The notes beneath the pieces are model-generated. The model worked only from the letters and a program-made list of their open reading frames with translations, was not told where the DNA came from and ran no database searches. Positions 28,822-37,814 of a stretch of DNA of 64,000 nt are shown one piece after another. Origin of the DNA: Acidobacteriota bacterium (GTDB taxonomy: Bacteria; Acidobacteriota; Terriglobia; Terriglobales; Acidobacteriaceae); NCBI GenBank assembly GCA_003225075.1, contig QIAP01000042.1:26190-90189 (forward strand), written 5' to 3'. The stretch's first letter is position 1. Every line of letters begins with the position of its first letter. A program made the position numbers and the translations under genes.

Positions 28822-29412
28822 TTACTTGATCTCCAACACTTCTTTTTCTTTTGCCTTGCTCATATCCTCCATCTTCTTGATCTCATCGTCTGTGAGCCGT
28901 TGAATCTCGTCTAGCGCCCGCTTTTCTTCATCTTCGGTAATCTTCTTGTCTTTTAGCGCCTTCTTAATCCCATCGTTTCCATCCCGACGAATGTTTCGAA
29001 TGGCGGTCCGATGCTCTTCCAGTACCTTGTGCAGGTGCTTGACCATATCCTTTCGGCGTTCCTCGGTGAGCGGCGGAACAGGCACGCGGATGATCTTGCC
29101 ATCATTCATCGGGTTCAATCCCAGGTCGGCCGCGCGAATCGCTTTCTCAATCGCTCCCAGTGACGACGGATCAAACGGCTGCACCGTGATCAACTGCGCT
29201 TCCGGGGCATGCACCTGCGCGATCTGGTTCAGCGGCATCTGCGAGCCGTAATAGTCGACATTCACGCTGTCCAGCATGTGTACCGAGGCGCGACCAGTGC
29301 GGGTGGCGGCCATCGCTTTGCGGAAATCCTCCACCGCCTTATCCATGCGCGTCTTTAATTGGATGTTCATTTCTCTGAGACCAGGTAAGGCTGCCATGGT
29401 GCTTTGAGCCAT
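28822..29412 (-). CDS. frr: Ribosome recycling factor
   Basis: Splits post-termination ribosomes with EF-G. The 196-residue protein has the family landmarks KTRMDKAVEDFRK, ATRTGRASVHML, VNVDYYGSQMPLNQIA, ITVQPFDPSSL, and ending helix LTDDEIKKMEDMSKAKEKEV. It starts at ATG 29412, with GGAG nine bases before; the first 14 residues are an extra leader compared with the usual 185-residue form. It is the last gene of the translation block. Confidence 0.96.
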   Translation of the reverse strand: MAQSTMAALPGLREMNIQLKTRMDKAVEDFRKAMAATRTGRASVHMLDSVNVDYYGSQMPLNQIAQVHAPEAQLITVQPFDPSSLGAIEKAIRAADLGLNPMNDGKIIRVPVPPLTEERRKDMVKHLHKVLEEHRTAIRNIRRDGNDGIKKALKDKKITEDEEKRALDEIQRLTDDEIKKMEDMSKAKEKEVLEIK

Positions 29413-29537
29413 TTGTCAGCTCCACAAAACTTTAAGAATCAAAAACGGTGCATTATAAACCGAAGCACGTTTAGTGGGGATTTACGCACCCCAGCCGGAT
29501 CTTTGCCGGGTTAATTCAGCGGAACGGGATTTGTAGT

Positions 29538-30257
29538 TCAAGCACTTACCAGCGAACCGATTTTTTCGCCTGTAACTACTTTTCGGATGTTGCCACGATG
29601 ATTCAGGTTAAAAATGATGATAGGAAGGTTGTTGTCCTTACACATGGAAATGGCGGTGGAATCCATCACCTTGAGACCTTGCTTGAGGACTTCCATATAG
29701 CTGATCTGGGTGAACTTCTTGGCATCCTTCACCAGCAGGGGATCGGCGTCGTAGATACCATCGACCTTGGTGGCCTTGAGGATGGCCTCTGCCTTAATCT
29801 CCATGGCGCGCAGCGAAGCTGCGGTATCGGTTGAGAAATATGGATTCCCGGTCCCGCCGGCGAATATCACAATCCGCTCCTTCTCCAGGTGACGGATGGC
29901 GCGGCGGCGTATGAACGGCTCGGCCACCTGGTTCATCTCAATCGCAGACATAACGCGGGTATACACATTCTGCTTCTCCAGCGCGTCCTGGAGGGCGAGA
30001 GCGTTGATTACGGTGGATAGCATGCCCATATGGTCAGCCGAAACGCGGTCCATGTTGCGGGCCTGCTCGGCCACACCGCGAAAGAAATTCCCGCCACCGA
30101 CTACGATTGCGATCTGCACCCCCAGCGAGTGCACATCGGCCAACTCGGCTGCGATTTCATGGATGCGAAAGGGGTCCACTCCGAATCCCTGCGTCGCGGC
30201 CAAGGCTTCACCTGAAAGCTTAAGCAGAATGCGTTTGAAGACCGTAGTTGTGGACAT
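29538..30257 (-). CDS. pyrH: UMP kinase
   Basis: Phosphorylates UMP to UDP. The 239-residue protein shows the bacterial UMP kinase motifs: [45 protein letters not shown], and [17 protein letters not shown], with the DADP segment (GIYDADPLL). Position between tsf and frr is the standard bacterial arrangement. Confidence 0.96.
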   Translation of the reverse strand: MSTTTVFKRILLKLSGEALAATQGFGVDPFRIHEIAAELADVHSLGVQIAIVVGGGNFFRGVAEQARNMDRVSADHMGMLSTVINALALQDALEKQNVYTRVMSAIEMNQVAEPFIRRRAIRHLEKERIVIFAGGTGNPYFSTDTAASLRAMEIKAEAILKATKVDGIYDADPLLVKDAKKFTQISYMEVLKQGLKVMDSTAISMCKDNNLPIIIFNLNHRGNIRKVVTGEKIGSLVSA

Positions 30258-30305
30258 TTAAGTTGTAAGTTCTCGGATACCGGTTGGTTCTCGCTTCAGC
30301 CGAGC

Positions 30306-30332
30306 AAATAAAAGGAGCGCCGTGGCGCCCCT
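30306..30332 (-). terminator. Intrinsic terminator after tsf
   Basis: On the minus strand GGGGCGCC, a three-base loop and GGCGCTCC form an eight-pair stem (one G-T) followed by TTTTATTT. It sits 5 to 31 bases past the tsf stop and before pyrH, so pyrH-frr probably depend partly on read-through or on their own promoter. Confidence 0.75.
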
Positions 30333-30336
30333 CAGA

Positions 30337-30993
30337 TTACTCGGCTTTCCCTTCACCAGGCTTGGTGATCGCAATCGTCTCGCCCACATCCCCCACTTTG
30401 AAACGCGCGAAACGGCGTACCGCGAGGTTCTCGCCCAGCTTGCCAATTCTGGTCGCGATGAGTTGCGCAATGCTGATCGTCTGATCTTTAATGAAGGGCT
30501 GCTCGTATAGGCAAACTTCTTCATAAAACTTGCTCATCTTGCCTTCAACAATCTTCTCGACCACCTGTGGGGGCTTGCTAGTGGCGGCAGCCTGGCTGCG
30601 ATAGATGTCCTTCTCGCGCTCGTAGGCCTCAGGCGTGACGTCCTCTTTGCGGACAAATTTCGGATCCGACGCAGCGATGTGCATGGCGATATCGTGCACC
30701 AGTTCCTTGAAGTCATCGGTGCGCGCCACAAAATCACTTTCGCAGTTTAGTTCCACCAGAACGCCGATCTTACCGCCGGCATGTATGTAGCTGGCGACCG
30801 ATCCTTCACTGGTCACGCGAGTCGCCTTCTTGGCAGCGACCGACACACCTTTCTTGCGCAGCAGAATCACTGCCTGGTCGAGGTCACCCTTGGACTCAGT
30901 TAGTGCCTGTTTGCAGTCCATCATCGGCGCCCCAGTCTTTTCCCGGAGCTCTTTCACTTGCGAAGCAGAAATATTCACTGTAGTTGTGCCCAT
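30337..30993 (-). CDS. tsf: Elongation factor Ts
   Basis: Nucleotide exchange factor for EF-Tu. The 218-residue protein starts ISASQVKELREKTGAPMMDC with KQALTE, the conserved N-terminal UBA-like part, and continues with EGSVASYIHAGGKIGVLVE and LNCESDFVARTDDF, all diagnostic. This is the short form with one dimerisation subdomain. It follows rpsB by 143 bases. Confidence 0.96.
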   Translation of the reverse strand: MGTTTVNISASQVKELREKTGAPMMDCKQALTESKGDLDQAVILLRKKGVSVAAKKATRVTSEGSVASYIHAGGKIGVLVELNCESDFVARTDDFKELVHDIAMHIAASDPKFVRKEDVTPEAYEREKDIYRSQAAATSKPPQVVEKIVEGKMSKFYEEVCLYEQPFIKDQTISIAQLIATRIGKLGENLAVRRFARFKVGDVGETIAITKPGEGKAE

Positions 30994-31086
30994 ATTTGTT
31001 AAAACACTTTCTTGTTAGATGCTTCCACGCTCATTAAGGCGCTAGCCGAAGGGACTGAAAACCTGGAGATTGCTCCTACAAAACTT

Positions 31087-31115
31087 GACCCGCGGCGACA
31101 AAACGCGCGCGGGTC
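31087..31115 (-). terminator. Hairpin after rpsB
   Basis: GACCCGCG (31087-31094) and CGCGGGTC (31108-31115) form an eight-base-pair stem with a 13-base loop. On the minus strand AAGTTTTG follows, a short T-run. It lies 22 bases past the rpsB stop and is a probable attenuating terminator between rpsB and tsf. Confidence 0.55.
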
Positions 31116-31136
31116 GGAGTCTCTGACCGGGTACGC

Positions 31137-32066
31137 TCAATAAGTCTGAGTCTCAACTTCAGGTACCTCGCCGGCTTCTTCTTCCTTAGCGGCAGCCGGC
31201 TGCTTGCGCGTCCCCGCGCCCAACACCTCTTCCATACTGATGTCTTCTGATGCCGAATCGTCGGCGCCAGCATGGGAAGCACCTGCGCCCGCGGCTGCTC
31301 CAGCGGAGGCTTCCGCGGCATCCAATTCGGCCTGCCGGGCGGCACCGGCGGCAGCGGCCAATTCGGCAGATTGTTTGTCAGTGGCCATCTGCGAACCTTC
31401 GACAATCGAGTCCGCAATCTTAGACGCGAATAATCTGATCGCCCGCAACGCATCATCGTTTCCTGGAATTACGTAATCCACTTCGCTCGGGTCGCAATTG
31501 GTGTCTACCACGGCGACCACAGGAATGCCCAGCTTACGTGCCTCGCGTACCGCAATCTGCTCCTTGTTGGAGTCGATGACAAAGATCGAGTCGGGCAGCT
31601 TGTTGAGGTCTTTGATGCCGGAAAGGTTGGCTTCGAGGTGCTTGCGCTCGCGCTCCAGCTTTATGACTTCCTTCTTGGGCAACAGCTCGTAACGGCCATC
31701 GGTGGCCATTTCGTCGAGCTCCTTGAGCCGCTTTACCGACTTCTGCACGGTCACCCAATTAGTCAGGAGTCCGCCCAACCAGCGCTGGTTTACGTAGAAC
31801 ATGCCACAGCGCTTTGCCTCTTCAGCAATCGCGTCCTGCGCCTGGCGCTTGGTTCCCACGAAGAGCACAAGTCTGCCTTCGGATGCCAGGTCCTGCACAA
31901 ATTTGGACGCCTCTTTGAACATCTTCAGCGTCTTCTGCAGGTCAATAATGTAGATCCCGTTGCGCTCACCGAAGATGTATTCTTTCATCTTGGGATTCCA
32001 GCGCTTGGTCTGGTGCCCGAAGTGGACGCCCGCCTCGAGCAATTCCTTCATGGTGATATTAGCCAA
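31137..32066 (-). CDS. rpsB: 30S ribosomal protein S2
   Basis: Structural protein of the small subunit. The family signature is clear: [20 protein letters not shown] at the start, [33 protein letters not shown], and [15 protein letters not shown]. At 309 residues it is about 60 longer than the common S2: a C-terminal tail after residue 245 rich in Ala, Gly and Glu ([13 protein letters not shown], then [14 protein letters not shown]) is added, an acidic, low-complexity extension. Confidence 0.96.
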   Translation of the reverse strand: MANITMKELLEAGVHFGHQTKRWNPKMKEYIFGERNGIYIIDLQKTLKMFKEASKFVQDLASEGRLVLFVGTKRQAQDAIAEEAKRCGMFYVNQRWLGGLLTNWVTVQKSVKRLKELDEMATDGRYELLPKKEVIKLERERKHLEANLSGIKDLNKLPDSIFVIDSNKEQIAVREARKLGIPVVAVVDTNCDPSEVDYVIPGNDDALRAIRLFASKIADSIVEGSQMATDKQSAELAAAAGAARQAELDAAEASAGAAAGAGASHAGADDSASEDISMEEVLGAGTRKQPAAAKEEEAGEVPEVETQTY

Positions 32067-32253
32067 TCAACCTCCTCATTGAGTCTGCATCTTTCGCGTG
32101 CCTTGCGGCCGCTCCAGATTGCCATTCCCGACCCCGAGCCGCGAGGCACGGGAAGAATTGAACACCTGAACCAATGTTTCAAATTCTCAAAGCTTCAAGT
32201 TTGCCCGCGTCGTCTTTTGAAACTTTGAAACCGCAGAAACCTTGAAATCTGCC

Positions 32254-32649
32254 CTATCGCTTCGAATACTGGAAGCGTTTTCTTGCGCCCTTCTGACCGT
32301 ACTTCTTGCGTTCTTTGCCGCGTGAGTCGCGGGTGACCATACCCTCCGCCTTCAGCTTTTTTCGCAATTCAGCATTGAAGAGGATCAAGGCGCGCGCCAC
32401 GCCAAGCTTAACGGCGTCTGCCTGACCGCTGACCCCCCCGCCGGAAACATTGGCGACCACATTAAAGTTACTATGGGTCTCGGTGGAAACCAGCGGCAGC
32501 CGCGCGCTTGAGCGTTGCTCTTCGGTCACGAAATATTGTTCGAAGGGTCGTCCATTGACTTTGAATTCGCCACTGCCCGGACGCAAATAAACGCGCGCAA
32601 TAGCCGACTTGCGGCGTCCCGTACCATAATATTGAACTAATTCAGCCAT
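32254..32649 (-). CDS. rpsI: 30S ribosomal protein S9
   Basis: A 131-residue small-subunit protein with [19 protein letters not shown] at the N-terminus, [20 protein letters not shown] in the middle and the invariant basic tail [11 protein letters not shown] reaching the decoding region. It is transcribed after rplM, 54 bases downstream, the standard pair. Confidence 0.97.
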   Translation of the reverse strand: MAELVQYYGTGRRKSAIARVYLRPGSGEFKVNGRPFEQYFVTEEQRSSARLPLVSTETHSNFNVVANVSGGGVSGQADAVKLGVARALILFNAELRKKLKAEGMVTRDSRGKERKKYGQKGARKRFQYSKR

Positions 32650-32703
32650 TTAGCCTCTTGTCTAGGCGGCGATGAGCAAACCGCATCTCTGCCGACGAAA
32701 TTG

Positions 32704-33135
32704 TTATGCCAGCGCCAGCGCTTCCGGCTTCTGCGCTTCATGCGGATGTTTATCGCTGCGATACACCTTCAGTTTACTCGCCATATGGCGGCCCAGTTTC
32801 GTCTTGGGCAACATGCGCGTGATCGCGTCTTCGATTACCAGTTCAGGTTTCCGCGCAAAACGTTTGCGGAAATCTTCCGTGCGTAACCCGCCCGGATAAC
32901 CAGTGTAGTGCTGATATTTTTTCTGTTCCGACTTCATGCCAGTCGTCTTCACCTTGTCAGCGTTGATGACAATCACATGATCGCCGGTATCCAGAAACGG
33001 CGTGTACTTCGGATTCGCTTTGCCCATCAGGATGTGGGCGACCTGCGAGGCCAGCCGTCCCAGGGTCTGTCCCGAAGCATCCACGACGTACCACTTGCGC
33101 GCAATTTCCCCCTCTGTGGGGAAATAGGTTGACAT
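32704..33135 (-). CDS. rplM: 50S ribosomal protein L13
   Basis: A 143-residue large-subunit protein with [51 protein letters not shown] and [21 protein letters not shown], all diagnostic. It is the first gene of the minus-strand translation block and has a promoter at 33245-33274. Confidence 0.97.
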   Translation of the reverse strand: MSTYFPTEGEIARKWYVVDASGQTLGRLASQVAHILMGKANPKYTPFLDTGDHVIVINADKVKTTGMKSEQKKYQHYTGYPGGLRTEDFRKRFARKPELVIEDAITRMLPKTKLGRHMASKLKVYRSDKHPHEAQKPEALALA

Positions 33136-33244
33136 CTGAAATCTCCCAGAAATTAAAAAAACGCAAAGAAGACCGCTGAGTCTCTCCCTCGCGCGGAAAG
33201 CGCCAGGGTATCAGGCGGGCAACCGCAAGACATCCGAAGGTTTA

Positions 33245-33274
33245 AAGATATCGTAGCCCGCGGAGAAAAGTCAA
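33245..33274 (-). promoter_or_regulatory. Promoter of the rplM-rpsI operon
   Basis: On the minus strand TTGACT (33269-33274) and TATCTT (33245-33250) are separated by 18 bases, a good sigma-70 type promoter. It implies a leader of about 100 bases before rplM. Confidence 0.5.
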
Positions 33275-33338
33275 CGAACCGGCCATTTACCTGCTGGTTA
33301 CTGGGCTACGCCAAGCCACGAAAACAGATCGCGGTGCA

Positions 33339-34445
33339 TTACTCATATGCCAATGCATCGATGGGATCCTTCTGCGCCGCCTTGTACGCGGGATAGAGTG
33401 CGCCCAGAATCGCGCCGAGGATGGCGATCATCGTCGCTTTAAGAATCCAGCCTCCTGTCACCACAACTCGCAGCAATGGCAAACGATGGAGGATGCCAAC
33501 TCGGGCCACCAAGCTGAACGAGATCCCTGCCACGATGCCGGCGATGGCTAGCAGCACGGTCTCGCGCAGAATGACATTCACAATGTAGAACTTTGACGCC
33601 CCGATGGATTTCAAGATTCCGATCTCGCGGGTCCGTTCCATGACGGCGGTATACATCGCCTGGAAAATTACGATGAATCCAATAATCACCGAGATCGCAA
33701 TCACAACGTCTATAAAACTTGACAGCCCGGGGTAGTTACTCGGCGTCATAAGAGAGAGATAGTCACGCATGGAATGAACGTTGTAGTTTTCCATTCCGGG
33801 CGTGCTCTTAATCTCCTTGACAACAGCATCAGCATTGTTGGGATCATCCAACTTTAAATAAAAAGCCGATGCCTTTCCTTGAGCGCCGACTAGGTCTTGT
33901 AGTGTATTCATTGGCAGGAACTTGCGAGCCCCGCGGCCATGCTCGACGATGCCAGCGATGCGAAAATTGTGGTTGAGAAGTTCAATGTTGTCTCCGACCT
34001 TGAGATGCTGCGACTTGGCGATCAAGTCATCTATCAGGACGTCATTGGGTCCGCGAAATGGTCCGCCGGCTACATAGCGAAAGGGCCCACCTAGCCTCTC
34101 GAAACTCTTCAGGTCAATGCCGTAAATTATCTCGACCGCGCCCGCGCTCGAGAACTGCATCACCACCGGCGCCACCGCAACCACATGAGGTAGCTTTGAC
34201 AGCACATCGCCGATTTTTATAGAAAAAGGCGCTCCCGAGACGCCCGAAATCACCGATGACCCAGAGGGCAGAACAATGACATCTGCTCCCATCCCCGCCT
34301 GCCGCTGTTTCACGTCATTCAAAATACCTAGCGATAATCCCACGATCAGCAGAATCAGGGTCACTTCCAGCGCGATGGCGACGATACTTATCGCTGACCG
34401 GATCGGCCGGTGCACCAGGTTTGCGACAATCATGCGGTTCATCAT
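33339..34445 (-). CDS. FtsX/MacB-type ABC permease
   Basis: A 368-residue permease: first helix near IVAIALEVTLILLIVGLSLG, a periplasmic domain of about 200 residues, then three helices around FIVIFQAMYTAVMERTREIG, with ILKSIGASKFYIVNVIL as the coupling region. It starts at ATG 34445 (MMNRMIVANLVHRP); the frame further up uses TTG and seems not needed. It follows the lipoprotein gene by 43 bases, so the two are probably one export or envelope-maintenance unit. No ATPase gene is adjacent. The protein differs from the permeases at 9-12 kb in length and in its N-terminal sequence. Confidence 0.83.
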   Translation of the reverse strand: MMNRMIVANLVHRPIRSAISIVAIALEVTLILLIVGLSLGILNDVKQRQAGMGADVIVLPSGSSVISGVSGAPFSIKIGDVLSKLPHVVAVAPVVMQFSSAGAVEIIYGIDLKSFERLGGPFRYVAGGPFRGPNDVLIDDLIAKSQHLKVGDNIELLNHNFRIAGIVEHGRGARKFLPMNTLQDLVGAQGKASAFYLKLDDPNNADAVVKEIKSTPGMENYNVHSMRDYLSLMTPSNYPGLSSFIDVVIAISVIIGFIVIFQAMYTAVMERTREIGILKSIGASKFYIVNVILRETVLLAIAGIVAGISFSLVARVGILHRLPLLRVVVTGGWILKATMIAILGAILGALYPAYKAAQKDPIDALAYE

Positions 34446-34488
34446 GCTAAAAAGGGCTAATGCCAAGTGCTAATTGCCAATTGCGATC

Positions 34489-35430
34489 TTACTTATTCTT
34501 ATTCCCGTCATTTCCATTCGAGCTAGTGGCTCGTCCGGACTGCGGTTGATCCAGGCGCACGACTTCAGCTCCCGGCGGCTGCTGCAACACAAATTGATCG
34601 TCGGCCAGCTGCTGGTTGAGTTGCAGCTTCGCGATAGTGAGCGTGATGTCGTACTCCTCTTGCGGCCGATAGATCTCAATGTGAGTGGGCAAATTAATTC
34701 CAGAATAATCCTTGTAGTTCTCATAACTCACATCCGTGGCGAGATTGCCGTTTTCATCGTAAATAAGCTGCCGGTGCGGCAGCAGATCGGTGCGGCTGAA
34801 GACGATCTTTCGCGACAGAAACCAGCCGTGATCGGCCTTTTGAATGACATCAATCTCATAGTCGGGCTGTTCCACCCGGTGGCGTTTGGCGTCCGTTACC
34901 GTTTCGTACCCGTTTTCCATGACCGCGATGTCTTTCTCCGGATCAATCTGGCGGAGTAGTAAAGCATCATAGATGTGCTGCGGCCGGAGATTTTCCAGCG
35001 GCTGCTGTGTGCTGCGAGGCATGACATCATTGCGTCCGATGACAAACTTGTTCTTAGGCGGGATCCAGAGTTTGAACTGTTGCCCGTCGCTAACCATGTC
35101 GAAGGCACGATTGCGTACTATCGGCATCAGGCCGATCATTCGCAGCATGGCCGGTTTGCGTAAAAGAATGTAGCCACGAATTTGTTTGTAATCTGTGACT
35201 TTGCCCTTGATTGCACCACCTACAGAGGTGTCAATGTCCACCGTTGCGTTCATGGTTTGGATCTTGGCTGCCTGCTCATTGATATATGCGATTAATTCCT
35301 GCTGGGTGGCGGATTTCAGCGGAGCCGTGCTAACTTGGCGCTCCACCCTGCGGGAACGGAATAGGCAGCCGGTGAGCGGCATCACCACCAGCAAAATGGC
35401 CACGGCCTGGTAACTGCGCAGGGACTTCAT
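34489..35430 (-). CDS. Outer-membrane lipoprotein of the LolA/LolB-like (DUF4292) type
   Basis: A 313-residue lipoprotein. From ATG 35430 the start MKSLRSYQAVAILLV with the lipobox MPLTGC places the lipidated Cys at about residue 21. The body begins with the helix QQELIAYINEQAAKIQTMNA, then strands such as IRGYILLRKPAMLRMIGLMP and GQQFKLWIPPKNKFVIG, a pattern shared with LolA/LolB-like beta-sheet proteins. C-terminal 25 residues are low complexity (SSNGNDGNKNK). Paired with the FtsX-type permease downstream, a role in lipid or lipoprotein traffic is plausible but not shown. Confidence 0.75.
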   Translation of the reverse strand: MKSLRSYQAVAILLVVMPLTGCLFRSRRVERQVSTAPLKSATQQELIAYINEQAAKIQTMNATVDIDTSVGGAIKGKVTDYKQIRGYILLRKPAMLRMIGLMPIVRNRAFDMVSDGQQFKLWIPPKNKFVIGRNDVMPRSTQQPLENLRPQHIYDALLLRQIDPEKDIAVMENGYETVTDAKRHRVEQPDYEIDVIQKADHGWFLSRKIVFSRTDLLPHRQLIYDENGNLATDVSYENYKDYSGINLPTHIEIYRPQEEYDITLTIAKLQLNQQLADDQFVLQQPPGAEVVRLDQPQSGRATSSNGNDGNKNK

Positions 35431-35651
35431 TGATACTTCTCTAATGTCATTGTGTTGCAGCTCTAACAGATGAGTATACCCCGAAGAAGTTGCCACAAAG
35501 GATGCCTCGGCGGCGCTGTAATGCTCGAAATTCCATCGCAGCCTGCAGACCTGGTGGTCAAGCGCTTGCCGCGTACCCTTGGGTTATGACTCCCGGCCAA
35601 CGACTACCGACTAACCAGCCATGCTCGATCATCATCTAAACTATTGATCGA

Positions 35652-36638
35652 TTGCGCAGATTTTTCACAATACTGTTTTTCGTGGTCGTGGCTGCCGCTG
35701 GATATATAGGGTGGAGCCTGCTCGTCCCGCTGTCGCCGCGCGGGCAAAAGTTTGTCTTGCTACGTCCCGGATATTCCACGCGCCGCATTGCGGGGGAACT
35801 GAAGGCTGCCGGCGTCATCAGGAGCCAGAGTGCCTTTGTCCTCTGGCATTACTTTCATCACAAGCGGTCCTTGAAGGCGGGCGAATATCTATTCGAAAGT
35901 TCCGGTAACGAAATCGCGGTACATAGACGCCTGGTGCGCGGTGATATCTACGTCCACAGCGTGGTGATTCCCGAGGGATACACCGTGTTCGATATCGCAA
36001 ATGCCATTCAAGAAGCTGGATTAGGTTCGAGGCAAGACTTCCTCAGAGTGGCGCAATCGGAGACCTCTCTTATCGCCGATTTAGCTCCCGAAGCGCATTC
36101 CCTGGAAGGTTACCTCTTCCCCAACACTTACCAATTCACCCGTACCCAGAGTATGGAAGAAATGTTATCCGCGATGGTGAAGCAGTTCCGGCAGGTGGCC
36201 CAGCAGATCGGCTTGAGCAGCAACCTGCAAAGAACGGTCACGATGGCGTCCATCATTGAAAAGGAAACAGCCGTCCCCGAGGAGCGACCGATCGTGGCGA
36301 GCGTGTATTACAACCGGCTGGGCAAGAATATCGCACTGGACGCCGACCCCAGTGTGATCTACGCGGAATTACTGAATGGCAACTATCAAGGCACCCTCCA
36401 CCACGGCGATTTGCAGGTCAACTCGCCCTATAACACCTACAGGCATGCGGGACTGCCCCCAGGCCCAATCGGAAATCCTGGCAGGAGTTCACTCGAAGCT
36501 GCCATGCATCCGGCTCAAACCGACTACTACTATTTCGTCAGCGACGGCGACGGCCATCACCGGTTCGCGCACGATTTAGAAGAGCACAATCGGAATGTAG
36601 CGGCTTATCGCAGAGCGATTCGCGAGCAAAATCGGTAG
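35652..36638 (+). CDS. mltG: Endolytic murein transglycosylase MltG
   Basis: Cleaves nascent glycan strands and sets their length. The 328-residue protein has an N-terminal membrane helix (FFTILFFVVVAAAGYIGW), a LysM-like first domain (about residues 40-110, YSTRRIAGELKAAGVI), and the YceG catalytic domain with the catalytic Glu in MASIIEKETAVPEE, then VYYNRLGKNIALDADPSVIY and NTYRHAGLPPGPIGNPGR. It starts at TTG 35652; no ATG or GTG fits upstream. The family usually sits near ruvX, as here (37.3 kb), though on the other strand. Confidence 0.93.
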   Translation: MRRFFTILFFVVVAAAGYIGWSLLVPLSPRGQKFVLLRPGYSTRRIAGELKAAGVIRSQSAFVLWHYFHHKRSLKAGEYLFESSGNEIAVHRRLVRGDIYVHSVVIPEGYTVFDIANAIQEAGLGSRQDFLRVAQSETSLIADLAPEAHSLEGYLFPNTYQFTRTQSMEEMLSAMVKQFRQVAQQIGLSSNLQRTVTMASIIEKETAVPEERPIVASVYYNRLGKNIALDADPSVIYAELLNGNYQGTLHHGDLQVNSPYNTYRHAGLPPGPIGNPGRSSLEAAMHPAQTDYYYFVSDGDGHHRFAHDLEEHNRNVAAYRRAIREQNR

Positions 36639-36658
36639 ATGAATAGTTTCCAATGTGC

Positions 36659-37063
36659 CTAAACTGCGTTGTGAAGTCCATCCACGAAGAACATTGAATT
36701 TTGCAAGACGGCCTCTACTCCGCTCACAACTTCGCGCCCCGTACTCTTCGAGACGGCACCTTGAAAGCCAGCATCGCGCGCTTCCTCCGCAAGTTGGTCT
36801 GACAGTTGCTGAACGGTTAGCAGGATCAAGTGAGAACCGGGATTCCGCCGGCTTATTTCACGTGCCGCCTGCAGGCCATTCATCCGGGGCATGCCCAAAT
36901 CGAGTATCACGACGTCGGGCGCAAGTTCGTCGCTCTTGGCCACGGCGTCGAGGCCGTCCACTGCTTCCCCGCAAACTTCCCATTGGGGATGATCTTCGAG
37001 CAATCTCTTAAGCAGTTTGCGTATGGTGGAATCGTCGTCCGCGACCAAGATCCGAATCGGCAT
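36659..37063 (-). CDS. Single-domain response regulator (receiver)
   Basis: A 134-residue receiver with no output domain. From ATG 37063, preceded by GGGAGG, it begins MPIRILVADDDSTIRKLLKR (acidic pair), has the phospho-acceptor Asp in DVVILDLGMPRMNGLQAA, the Thr in LILLTVQQLSD and the Lys in FQGAVSKSTGREV. It is NarL-like in sequence. A lone receiver can act as a phosphate shuttle or by protein contact; no kinase gene is next to it. Confidence 0.88.
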   Translation of the reverse strand: MPIRILVADDDSTIRKLLKRLLEDHPQWEVCGEAVDGLDAVAKSDELAPDVVILDLGMPRMNGLQAAREISRRNPGSHLILLTVQQLSDQLAEEARDAGFQGAVSKSTGREVVSGVEAVLQNSMFFVDGLHNAV

Positions 37064-37278
37064 GTCAGCCTCCCAAGTCGCAGTCTTGATACGTTCGCAT
37101 GCGGAGAGACTTTTATGGCTCGGCGCGGGCAATCATGAGGCGGTAATGTCGCTCCCCACCGAAGTCGTCACAAGTCTGTCATAGGGTATGACAGCTTTTA
37201 CAACGCGGAACAATACAGCAGATACCCGATTACCAGCATGGTTACGCCAACTACTTGATGCCAAAAGGGAAAGTTATC

Positions 37279-37764
37279 TCAGGTTGAGACCCCCTTGGTA
37301 TTCTCATTCGCAAAACCCCTACGTTCCATCCAAGCCTGCAAGATCAACACGGCGGCTAATTGATCCACCACTTCGCCGCGGCGCTTGATCGACATATCGG
37401 AGTCACGCAGTACCCGGTTCGCCTGGGCAGAACTTAGTCGTTCGTCCCACAGATGTACAGGAAGCTGGAAGCGTTTGCGCAACTCTTCTGCGAAATGTTG
37501 CATTTTCTCCGCTTGAATGCCTTCCGCTCCGCTCATACGGAGCGGTAGACCAACCACGATCTCGGCGACGTTGTAATAACGAATCACTTCCTCGAGTTGC
37601 GCCAGATCTCGCCGTTTGTTCTGCCGGCGGATCGTTTTAAGGCCCTGCGCCGTGATTCCAAGCGGATCGGATACAGCCATACCAATAGTCTTCGAGCCTA
37701 CGTCGAGCCCGAGAACCCGTTTGGGGAACCGGGCAGCCGAAACATCAGCCGAACTGGAGCTCAC
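37279..37764 (-). CDS. ruvX: Holliday junction resolvase-like RuvX/YqgF
   Basis: An RNase H-fold nuclease (YqgF family) implicated in 16S rRNA 5' end processing and in Holliday junction resolution. The catalytic strand KRVLGLDVGSKTIGMAVSD carries the first Asp; EIVVGLPLRMSGAEG and LWDERLSSAQANRVL are the other landmarks. The start is unclear: no ATG precedes the domain. GTG at 37762-37764 gives 161 residues with the usual domain near residue 14, but GGAGGTGA overlaps that start. The AI-2E-type gene diverges from it. Confidence 0.87.
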   Translation of the reverse strand: MSSSSADVSAARFPKRVLGLDVGSKTIGMAVSDPLGITAQGLKTIRRQNKRRDLAQLEEVIRYYNVAEIVVGLPLRMSGAEGIQAEKMQHFAEELRKRFQLPVHLWDERLSSAQANRVLRDSDMSIKRRGEVVDQLAAVLILQAWMERRGFANENTKGVST

Positions 37765-37814
37765 CTCCGGATTATATGTCTTCCGGAACCTCCGCCTTCC
37801 GCTACCATAGCTAC

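Noticed and set aside
29460..29520. GGGG-CCCC dyad after pyrH as a terminator
   Set aside because: The stem is only four G-C pairs with a nine-base loop and no T-run; too weak to annotate.
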